Source: Pseudomonadota bacterium
GTDB lineage: Bacteria > Pseudomonadota > Gammaproteobacteria > Burkholderiales > Burkholderiaceae_C
Direction of reading: 5' to 3'
Length of the DNA stretch: 51,603 bases
NCBI GenBank assembly: GCA_963205335.1
Contig: CAUJIM010000014.1
Coordinates: forward strand, 1 to 51,603
Positions within the stretch are counted from its first letter, which is position 1. Each line of letters opens with the position of its first letter. The notes below the pieces were generated by a model. That model worked only from the letters and a program-made list of their open reading frames with translations, ran no database searches and was not told where the DNA came from. Below are positions 44,151 to 51,603 of the stretch, piece by piece. The translations under genes and the position numbers were made by a program.

Positions 44151-45317
44151 TTGAGTCCTGAGGTTTCCTCGCAAGTGGCGCCCGCGCGGGTGTTGCTGGT
44201 CGGTGTGGACTTCGGGTTGCCGCATTTCGACCAGGAGCTCGAAGAACTGGGCCTGCTGGCGCGCAGTGCCGGGCTCGATCCGGTGGCGCGGCTCGTGTGC
44301 CGGCGCAAGGTGCCCGATGCGGCCCTTTTCGTCGGCAGCGGCAAGGCCGACGAGATCGCGGAGCTCGCCTCGCGGCAGGGGGCGGTCGAGGTGCTGTTCG
44401 ATCAGACCCTGAGTCCGGCGCAGCAGCGCAACCTCGAGCGTCACCTGCAGCTGCCAGTCTATGACCGCACCATGCTCATCCTGGAAATCTTCGCCCAGCG
44501 TGCGCGCAGCTACGAGGGCCGGTTGCAGGTGGAACTGGCGCGCCTGCAGTACCTGAGCACGCGGTTGGTGCGGCGCTGGACGCACCTGGAGCGCCAGCGC
44601 GGCGGCATCGGCGCGCGCGGTGGTCCGGGCGAGCGGCAGATCGAACTCGACCGGCGCATGATCGGCGAAACGATCAAGCGCACGCGCGAGCGGCTCGTGA
44701 AGGTGCAGCGCCAGCGCGCCACGCAGCGCCGCCTGCGCGAGCGCCGCGACACTTTTTGCGTATCGCTCGTGGGCTATACCAACGCGGGTAAGTCCACGCT
44801 GTTCAACGCCCTGGTCAAGGCGCAGGCCTACGCGGCCGACCAGTTGTTCGCCACGCTCGATACCACCACGCGGCGCATCTACCTCGGCGAGGGCGCCGGG
44901 TCTGCCTCGCTGTCGGATACCGTCGGCTTCATCCGCGATTTGCCGCATGGGCTGATCGATGCGTTCCGGGCCACGCTGCGGGAGGCCGCCGATGCCGATC
45001 TGCTGCTGCACGTCGTCGACGCCGCCAATCCGACGTACCCCGAGCAGATCGCGCAGGTGCAGCAGGTACTGGCCGAGATCGGCGCGGCGCAAGTAGCGCA
45101 GATTCTGGTCTTCAACAAGATAGACTCCTTGGCTGCGGACGCGCGGCCCGTGGCGGAGTGCGACGATTACGAACTTGACGGGCGCAGGCTGCCGCGCGTC
45201 TTCGTCAGTGCGCGCACCGGCGAAGGGCTGGCGACGCTCCGGGGGCTGCTGGCCACGAACGCGCGCGCTCACGCGCTGCGGCACGGGCAATCGGGCGCTA
45301 CGGCCTTGATCGAGTGA
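44151..45317 (+). CDS. hflX: Ribosome-splitting GTPase HflX
   Basis: The 388-residue protein has the HflX N-terminal domain (VCRRKVPDAALFVGSGKADEIAELA, VLFDQTLSPAQQRNLERHLQLPVYDRTMLILEIFAQRARS, RGGIGARGGPGERQIELDRR) and a GTPase domain with VGYTNAGKSTLFN, DTVGFIRDLPHGL and VFNKID. The TTG at 44151 is the best start (AAAGAGG 9 bp upstream); GTG 44175 is an alternative. An ATG at 44143 opens only a three-codon frame (MQS) that ends within the TTG start context. Confidence 0.95.
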   Translation: MSPEVSSQVAPARVLLVGVDFGLPHFDQELEELGLLARSAGLDPVARLVCRRKVPDAALFVGSGKADEIAELASRQGAVEVLFDQTLSPAQQRNLERHLQLPVYDRTMLILEIFAQRARSYEGRLQVELARLQYLSTRLVRRWTHLERQRGGIGARGGPGERQIELDRRMIGETIKRTRERLVKVQRQRATQRRLRERRDTFCVSLVGYTNAGKSTLFNALVKAQAYAADQLFATLDTTTRRIYLGEGAGSASLSDTVGFIRDLPHGLIDAFRATLREAADADLLLHVVDAANPTYPEQIAQVQQVLAEIGAAQVAQILVFNKIDSLAADARPVAECDDYELDGRRLPRVFVSARTGEGLATLRGLLATNARAHALRHGQSGATALIE

Positions 45318-45387
45318 TGGGGTGCTTTCCGTCCGTTTGCCCGGACAATAGAGTGTTTTCCTGCCTACTGATGAGTTGAGAGTGCGC

Positions 45388-46758
45388 ATGCATCTTCACC
45401 ACGGCGCCTGGCGTCGAATTTTCGGGGTATTCAATCTCAATGATCCGCGCTGGGGCCGTGACGACGAGAAGAAACCGGACGGCGCCTCGCCCGCCGAGCC
45501 GGAGCGGCCGCCCGCCGACCTGCCGCCGGGCGGGCCGCCCCAGCGTCCGCAGAGGGGCGGGGCGAATCCGCCGGATCTGGATGAACTGTGGCGCGACCTG
45601 CAAAGCCGGTTGAACGGCTTGTTCGGCGGTGGCGGGCGCCGGGGGCGCGGCCCGGTGCCGCCTTCGTCCGGCGGGGGCGGGTTTCAGCCAGACATGCGCA
45701 ATGCCCGCAAAGGCCTGGGCCTGCTCGCCGTCGCCGCGCTGGTGGTCTGGCTGGCCACGGGCTTCTTCATCGTGCAGGAAGGCCAGCAGGCGGTGATCAC
45801 GCAGTTCGGCAAGTACCACAGCACCGTCGGGGCCGGCTTCAACTGGCGCCTGCCCTACCCGATCCAGCGTGACGAGCGCGTCTTCGTGACGCAGATCCGC
45901 TCGGTGGATATCGGCCGCGACAACATCATCAAGGCCACCGGCCTGCGCGACTCGGGCATGCTCACGGCCGACGAAAACATTGTCGAGATCAAGTTCGCGG
46001 TGCAGTACCGCCTGAAGAACGCGCGCGACTACCTGTTCAACAGCCGCGACCCTGCCAGCGCCGTGGTGCAGGCCGCCGAGTCCGCCGTGCGCGAAGTGGT
46101 GGGGCAGATGACGATGGACGACGCGATCGGCGAGGAGCGCGACAAGATCGGGCCGCAGGTGCGCGCGCTGATGCAGACCATCCTGGACCGCTACGACGTC
46201 GGCATCGAAGTCGTGAACATCAACCTGCAGCAGGGCGGGGTGCGCCCGCCCGAGCAGGTGCAGGCCGCGTTCGACGACGTGCTCAAGGCCGGGCAGGAGC
46301 GCATACGCACGCAGAACGAGGCGCAGGCCTATGCCAACAACGTGATTCCGCGTGCCGCGGGCACCGCTTCGCGGCTGATGGAGGAGTCCGAAGGGTACAA
46401 GGCCCGCATCATCGCGCAGGCCGAGGGTGATGCGCAGCGCTTCGGTTCGGTGCTCGCGGAGTACCAGAAGGCGCCGCAGGTCACGCGCGAGCGCATGTAT
46501 ATCGATGCCATGCAGCAAATCTACGGCAGCGTCACCAAGATTCTGGTGGACTCCCGGCAGAACTCGAATTTGCTGTACCTGCCGCTGGACAAGATCATGC
46601 AGATGACGGGCCAGGGTGCGCCGGCAGATGCCTCCACGCTGCCGAGCGTGCCCGGCGGCGCGGCTTCACCCGCCGCGCCCGCCGCGCCGTCCCCGGGTCT
46701 GGCCGCCGGCGATCGCAGCCGCGAAGGGGCCCGTTCGCGCGATCGCGACATACGCTAG
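45388..46758 (+). CDS. hflK: FtsH regulator subunit HflK
   Basis: The 456-residue SPFH/prohibitin-like protein has a Pro/Gly-rich cytosolic N-terminus (~20-105), a membrane segment (GLGLLAVAALVVWLATGFFIV, ~109-129), then the band-7 domain (QQAVITQFGKYHSTVGAGFNWRLPYP) and a coiled region with QAEGDAQRFGSVLAEYQKAPQVTRERMY. The C-terminal ~60 residues are Ala/Pro-rich. With HflC it forms the cage around FtsH. In-frame TTG 45376 and GTG 45382 are alternative starts. Next gene hflC follows 9 bp after the stop. Confidence 0.95.
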   Translation: MHLHHGAWRRIFGVFNLNDPRWGRDDEKKPDGASPAEPERPPADLPPGGPPQRPQRGGANPPDLDELWRDLQSRLNGLFGGGGRRGRGPVPPSSGGGGFQPDMRNARKGLGLLAVAALVVWLATGFFIVQEGQQAVITQFGKYHSTVGAGFNWRLPYPIQRDERVFVTQIRSVDIGRDNIIKATGLRDSGMLTADENIVEIKFAVQYRLKNARDYLFNSRDPASAVVQAAESAVREVVGQMTMDDAIGEERDKIGPQVRALMQTILDRYDVGIEVVNINLQQGGVRPPEQVQAAFDDVLKAGQERIRTQNEAQAYANNVIPRAAGTASRLMEESEGYKARIIAQAEGDAQRFGSVLAEYQKAPQVTRERMYIDAMQQIYGSVTKILVDSRQNSNLLYLPLDKIMQMTGQGAPADASTLPSVPGGAASPAAPAAPSPGLAAGDRSREGARSRDRDIR

Positions 46759-46767
46759 GAGCATTCC

Positions 46768-47682
46768 GTGAACAGAGTCGGTTTCATTGTCACGTCCGTC
46801 CTGGTGGTGCTGGCGATACTCAGCTCGATGCTGTTTGTCGTCGACCAGCGCCAGTTCGGCATCGTTTACGCGCTCGGGCAGATCAAGGAAGTCATCACCC
46901 AGCCGGGGCTCAATTTCAAGCTGCCTCCGCCGTTCCAGAACGTGAGTTACCTGGACAAGCGCCTGCTGACGCTCGACAGCACCAACGCCGAACCCGTGTA
47001 CACGGCGGAGAAGCAGCGCGTGGTGATCGACTGGTACGTGCGCTGGCGCGTGATCGATCCCACCGAGTACATCCGCAACGTCGGGCTGAACGAGAACGCC
47101 GGGGCGAACCAGCTCAACGTCGTGGTGCGCAACGCGTTCCAGGCCGACATCAACAAGTACACGGTCAAGGAACTGCTGGCATCCAAGCGCGATGCGCTGA
47201 TGTCCTCGGTCAAGAGCCAGGTGCTGGCCACCGTGCGCGGCGCCAAGCCCTGGGGCATCGACGTGGTCGACGTGCGCATCACGCGGATCGACTACGTGAG
47301 CGACATCACCGATTCCGTGTACCGGCGCATGGAGGCCGAGCGGCAGCGGGTGGCCAACGAGCTGCGCTCCACCGGTGTCGCCGAGGGCGAGACGATCCGC
47401 GCCGATGCCGATCGCCAGCGCGAGGTCACGGTGGCCAATGCCTACCGCGACGCGCAGAAGGTCAAGGGCGCGGGCGACGCGCAGGCGACGCGCATCTACG
47501 CCGAGGCGTTCGGCCGCGATCCGCAGTTCGCCCAGTTCTACCGCGGTCTGGACGCCTACAAGGCCAGCTTCAACAAAAAAGGCGACCTGATGGTGATCGA
47601 CGAGTCCTCCGAGTTCTTCAAGTCCATGCGTGGCTCGGGAAGCGCCGGCAGTGCCGCTGCGGCGCAGCCGGCCCAAAGGTAA
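46768..47682 (+). CDS. hflC: FtsH regulator subunit HflC
   Basis: The 304-residue SPFH protein has an N-terminal membrane anchor (VGFIVTSVLVVLAILSSMLFVV), the band-7 domain (QFGIVYALGQIKEVITQPGLNFKLPPPFQNVSYLDKRLLTLDS) and the AEGETIRADADRQREVTVANAYRDAQKVKGAGDAQATRIYAEAFG helix. Partner of HflK. GTG 46768 is the start; TAGGAG lies 7 bp upstream. The last ~20 residues are Ser/Gly/Ala-rich. Confidence 0.96.
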   Translation: MNRVGFIVTSVLVVLAILSSMLFVVDQRQFGIVYALGQIKEVITQPGLNFKLPPPFQNVSYLDKRLLTLDSTNAEPVYTAEKQRVVIDWYVRWRVIDPTEYIRNVGLNENAGANQLNVVVRNAFQADINKYTVKELLASKRDALMSSVKSQVLATVRGAKPWGIDVVDVRITRIDYVSDITDSVYRRMEAERQRVANELRSTGVAEGETIRADADRQREVTVANAYRDAQKVKGAGDAQATRIYAEAFGRDPQFAQFYRGLDAYKASFNKKGDLMVIDESSEFFKSMRGSGSAGSAAAAQPAQR

Positions 47683-47700
47683 GCCTCAGGCGCGCGCACC

Positions 47701-47889
47701 GTGGACGGCGCTACGTTCTGGGCGGCGCTCGCCCTGGTGTTCGTCATCGAGGGCCTGCTCCCGCTGCTGGTGCCGGCGGCGTGGCGGCGCATGTTCGTCC
47801 AGCTCCTGCAGCTGCGTGACGGCCAATTGCGGTTTTTCGGGCTGTGCAGCATCCTGGCCGGGCTGGTCGTGCTGTGGCTGGTGTCGTGA
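47701..47889 (+). CDS. DUF2065 small membrane protein
   Basis: The 62-residue protein has two hydrophobic helices (ATFWAALALVFVIEGLLPLLVP and LRFFGLCSILAGLVVLWLV) separated by AAWRRMFVQLLQLRDGQ. This matches the DUF2065 (YjeT) family, which regularly follows hflC. Function unknown. The start is GTG 47701, 19 bp after hflC. Confidence 0.88.
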   Translation: MDGATFWAALALVFVIEGLLPLLVPAAWRRMFVQLLQLRDGQLRFFGLCSILAGLVVLWLVS

Positions 47890-47943
47890 CGCCGGGCAGC
47901 CTGTGCGAGCCCGGTAAAATTCCTGTTTCAACAGTCTCCCGAA

Positions 47944-49098
47944 ATGTCCATGTCCGCCTGGGTCCTGCCGGATTACATCGCCGACGTCCTGCCGTCCGAA
48001 GCCAGGCACATCGAGGAACTTCGCCGGGGCTTGCTCGATACCGCGCGCGGCTACGGCTACGAACTGGTCATCCCCCCGCTGTGCGAGCATCTGGATTCCC
48101 TGCTGACCGGTGCCGGCGAGGCGCTCGACCTGCAAACCTTCAAGCTCGTCGATCAACTTTCGGGCCGGTCGCTGGGCGTGCGCGCGGACACGACACAGCA
48201 GGTGGCGCGCATCGATGCGCACCTGCTCAACCGCGGCGGCGTGGCGCGGCTGTGCTACTGCGGCCCGGTGCTGCACACCCGTCCTGACCGTCCGCATGCG
48301 ACGCGCGAGCCTCTGCAGTTCGGCGCGGAGATCTACGGCCACGAAGGGGTCGAGGCGGAAATCGAAACGGTACGGCTCGCGCTGGAGTGTTTGCGCGGCG
48401 CCGACGTGCGCGAGATGAGCGTCGATCTGGCCGACGTGCGCATCGTGCGCGGCCTGCTCGCCGGAGTGCCCGTGGGGCTGCAGACCTTGCGGCAGGTGCA
48501 TGCCGCACTGGCCGCCAAGGACGCGAGCGAACTCGCCGCGCTGACGAAAAACTTCCCCGCGCCTGCGCGCGAGGGGCTGGCGCGGCTGTTGCAGCTGTAC
48601 GGTGACGTGGGCGTGCTGGATGAGGCTGAAAATGCACTCAAAGGCATAGCTGGCGCGCGCGAGGCGCTACAACAATTGAGAATGGTGGCAGCGCGGATCA
48701 ACCACTCCCGCGTCACGTTCGATCTGGCCGATCTGCGCGGCTACTCCTATTACAGCGGCATGCGGTTCGCAGTGTATGCCGGCGGCGTGAGCGATGCGCT
48801 GGTGCGTGGCGGCCGCTATGACGAGGTCGGCGCGGTGTTCGGGCGCAACCGGCCCGCCGTCGGCTTCAGCCTGGACGTCAAGCAATTGGTCGGCGTGGTG
48901 GCGCCGCAGCCGCTGCGGCCGGCGATCCGGGCGCCCTGGGGCGAAGGGGAAGACGTGGCGGCGGCGATCGCCGCCCTGCGGCGCAGCGGCGAGACCGTGG
49001 TCTGCGTGCTGCCCGGCAGCGAGAGCGAGGTCGACGAGTTCGATTGCGATCGTGAACTCGTCCGGGTCGACGGGCGCTGGCTCGTCCAGGCGCTTTGA
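47944..49098 (+). CDS. hisZ: ATP phosphoribosyltransferase regulatory subunit HisZ
   Basis: The 384-residue HisRS paralogue has a class II core ([82 protein letters not shown]) and the C-terminal [25 protein letters not shown], but no anticodon domain. It activates short-form HisG for histidine synthesis. hisG is elsewhere. Codon use around 48627-48683 is unlike its neighbours and resembles the dispersed repeat. TAAAAT at 47915-47920 may be a -10. Confidence 0.96.
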   Translation: MSMSAWVLPDYIADVLPSEARHIEELRRGLLDTARGYGYELVIPPLCEHLDSLLTGAGEALDLQTFKLVDQLSGRSLGVRADTTQQVARIDAHLLNRGGVARLCYCGPVLHTRPDRPHATREPLQFGAEIYGHEGVEAEIETVRLALECLRGADVREMSVDLADVRIVRGLLAGVPVGLQTLRQVHAALAAKDASELAALTKNFPAPAREGLARLLQLYGDVGVLDEAENALKGIAGAREALQQLRMVAARINHSRVTFDLADLRGYSYYSGMRFAVYAGGVSDALVRGGRYDEVGAVFGRNRPAVGFSLDVKQLVGVVAPQPLRPAIRAPWGEGEDVAAAIAALRRSGETVVCVLPGSESEVDEFDCDRELVRVDGRWLVQAL

Positions 49099-49123
49099 TA
49101 TCCCGCCGGAATTTTTCAGCTAG

Positions 49124-50530
<1,407 letters not shown>

Positions 50531-50593
50531 GCCCGCGGCGGGCGCGGCTTGACGCGCGACCGAGCTTTTTATCCACCAGCCCTGGACCACCCG

Positions 50594-51118
50594 ATGCTGA
50601 CCGAAGACGGAAAACACCTCTATGTGAGCTACGACGAGTACCACAGTCTGATTGAAAAATTGGCGCTGAAGGTTTACCAGTCGAATTGGGATTTCGACAC
50701 CATCCTGTGTCTGGCGCGCGGCGGCCTGCGGCCGGGAGACATCCTGAGCCGCATCTTCGACAAGCCCTTGGCCATCATGTCCACGAGTTCCTACCGTGCG
50801 GAGGCCGGTACGGTGCAAGGGCATCTCGATCTTGCGCGCTACATCACGACACCCAAGGGAGAGATCGCCGGCCGGGTGCTGCTGGTGGACGACCTGGCGG
50901 ACTCCGGCCACACGCTGAATGCCGTGGTCACCCTGCTCAAGGCCAAGTACATGCCCATCACGGAACTGCGCACGGCGACGGTGTGGGTCAAGGGATCCTC
51001 CTCTTTCACGCCCGACTACTACGTCGATTTCCTGCCGACGGACCCGTGGATCCACCAGCCCTTCGAGGGCTACGATACGGTGACCCCCGGCAAATTGCTG
51101 GAGCGTTGGAAAGTCTGA
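50594..51118 (+). CDS. Purine-type phosphoribosyltransferase
   Basis: The 174-residue type I PRTase has the PRPP motif GRVLLVDDLADSGHTLNAVV (~93-110). CLARGGLRPGDILSRIF and MSTSSYRAEAGTVQGHLDLARYI are typical of the xanthine/guanine (Gpt-like) and hypoxanthine branch. It salvages a purine base with PRPP. Exact base unknown. The ATG at 50594 is chosen; a TTG at 50549 would add 15 non-conserved residues. It follows purA and is the last gene before the rRNA operon. Confidence 0.88.
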   Translation: MLTEDGKHLYVSYDEYHSLIEKLALKVYQSNWDFDTILCLARGGLRPGDILSRIFDKPLAIMSTSSYRAEAGTVQGHLDLARYITTPKGEIAGRVLLVDDLADSGHTLNAVVTLLKAKYMPITELRTATVWVKGSSSFTPDYYVDFLPTDPWIHQPFEGYDTVTPGKLLERWKV

Positions 51119-51194
51119 GGGTGAAGCGCATCCCCTTGCCAGTGGGGGATCGAAAAAATTCACGAACTGGCGGAAAATTACCTCGGACTTGATA

Positions 51195-51200
51195 TATAAT
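51195..51200 (+). promoter_or_regulatory. rRNA operon -10 box
   Basis: A perfect TATAAT, preceded by A/T-rich patches (CGAAAAAATT, GGAAAATTA) that could serve as UP elements. The -35 hexamer is weak at all usual spacings. Confidence 0.6.
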
Positions 51201-51293
51201 GCAAGGCTTCGCTGATCGAAGTGAAGAGCTTTCTTGGGGGTTCTGGCGGTTGCTGGGTGCAGCCGGTTGGGGCTTTTCTGGGCAGGTGATGAT

Positions 51294-51306
51294 GGTTCGT
51301 TAAAAA
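51294..51306 (+). promoter_or_regulatory. BoxA-like antitermination site
   Basis: GGTTCGTTAAAAA resembles the consensus boxA (TGCTCTTTAACA) bound by NusB-NusE, about 165 bp before the 16S start, the usual place in an rrn leader. Confidence 0.55.
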
Positions 51307-51468
51307 CACACAGCCGATAAGCGTGGGCGCATGGCAAGGCGAAGAGGCGAGTGCGGAAGGAAACAGAAGCAGGAGCTTGGCCGAGCGAAAGCGCTCACGA
51401 GAAGAGAAGTGGAAAGATCGCAAGAGAAGTCACTTCAATTCCGTTTTTGAGTGAGCAAAGAAAAGATC

Positions 51469-51603
51469 GAACTGTAGAGTTTGATCCTGGCTCAGATTGA
51501 ACGCTGGCGGCATGCCTTACACATGCAAGTCGAACGGCAGCGCGTCCTTCGGGATGGCGGCGAGTGGCGAACGGGTGAGTAAAGCATCGGAACGTGCCCG
51601 GTA
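51469..51603 (+). rRNA. rrs: 16S ribosomal RNA, 5' end (cut by window edge)
   Basis: AGAGTTTGATCCTGGCTCAG, the universal 27F site, is at 51476-51495, followed by ATTGAACGCTGGCGGCATGC and CTTACACATGCAAGTCGAACGG, GGCGAGTGGCGAACGGGTGAG. The first ~135 nt are here; the gene continues past the right edge. By alignment to E. coli the mature 5' end is near 51469. The V1 loop and CATCGGAACGTGCCC fit Burkholderiales. Confidence 0.97.

Larger units (their letters stand above)
51119..51468 (+). other. rRNA operon promoter and leader region
   Basis: There is no protein gene in these 350 bp. The promoter has TATAAT at 51195-51200 with A/T-rich sequence upstream, but no good -35. A CTTCG-CTGAT-CGAAG hairpin (51207-51221) follows. 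GGTTCGTTAAAAA (51294-51306) resembles BoxA, the antitermination site. The rest is pre-16S spacer before 51469. Confidence 0.75.

Noticed and set aside
44143-44154. ATG opening the three-codon frame MQS before hflX, as the hflX start or a regulatory peptide
   Set aside because: It is out of frame with hflX and too close to the ribosome binding site to be translated well; noted only as context for the TTG start.
51130-51150. Hairpin ATCCCC/GGGGAT after the phosphoribosyltransferase gene, as a terminator
   Set aside because: It is followed by As instead of Ts on the coding strand and has a short stem with a 9-nt loop.

Overview
The window is GC-rich DNA packed almost wall to wall with genes of a betaproteobacterium, most likely a member of the Comamonadaceae (Burkholderiales). 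The evidence is the protein repertoire, the gene orders pilW-rodZ-ispG-hisS-yfgM-bamB-der-hfq-hflX-hflK-hflC-hisZ-purA and surE-pcm-nlpD, the 5' end of a 16S rRNA at the right edge, and a family of short intergenic hairpin repeats. No tRNA, CRISPR array, insertion sequence or prophage is visible.

Layout. 1-3761 (minus strand): a Ser/Thr kinase - PP2C phosphatase - rph - rdgB - hemW run, with hemW cut by the left edge. 3841-7997 (plus): yicC, gmk, rpoZ with a clear terminator, and spoT. 8010-9261 (minus): darP/yjgA and mog, overlapping. 9327-10736: pmbA (tldE). 10765-13960 is the most unusual accessory block: a glycine-zipper lipoprotein, a propeller-like lipoprotein, and divergently a di-heme MbnH/MauG-type enzyme coupled to a TrmO-type methyltransferase. 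14065-14763 encodes an unrecognised membrane protein with a Gly-rich tail, followed by a 166-bp imperfect inverted repeat. 15025-16902 (minus): rpsU, yqeY and a tartrate/D-malate dehydrogenase.

17065-19573 is a divergent MarR regulator / 3-hydroxybenzoate 4-monooxygenase pair (mobR-mobA type), with an operator-like palindrome inside a good promoter and a terminator-like hairpin in the leader. 19646-25382 (minus) holds a two-gene RND efflux pump followed by a YhiN-type flavoprotein. Then come a CBS-domain protein, a diguanylate cyclase and a quinone oxidoreductase.

29048-51118 (plus) is almost entirely housekeeping: surE-pcm-nlpD-rluD, scpB-rluB, ndk-rlmN-pilW-rodZ-ispG, hisS-yfgM-bamB-der, hfq-hflX-hflK-hflC-DUF2065, hisZ-purA-phosphoribosyltransferase. 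These genes serve stationary-phase repair, cell separation, pseudouridylation, chromosome segregation, nucleotide balance, pilus and cell-shape assembly, isoprenoid synthesis, outer-membrane assembly, ribosome maturation, RNA chaperoning and membrane proteolysis. The window ends in an rRNA operon leader and the first ~135 nt of 16S rRNA.

The least ordinary observations are the MbnH-like enzyme with no visible MbnP partner and its palindrome-bearing promoter, the large inverted repeat at 14862-15027, the dispersed hairpin repeats (one supplies the rph stop codon, another may lie inside hisZ), the possible attenuator in front of mobA, and a run of non-ATG starts from bamB to the DUF2065 gene.
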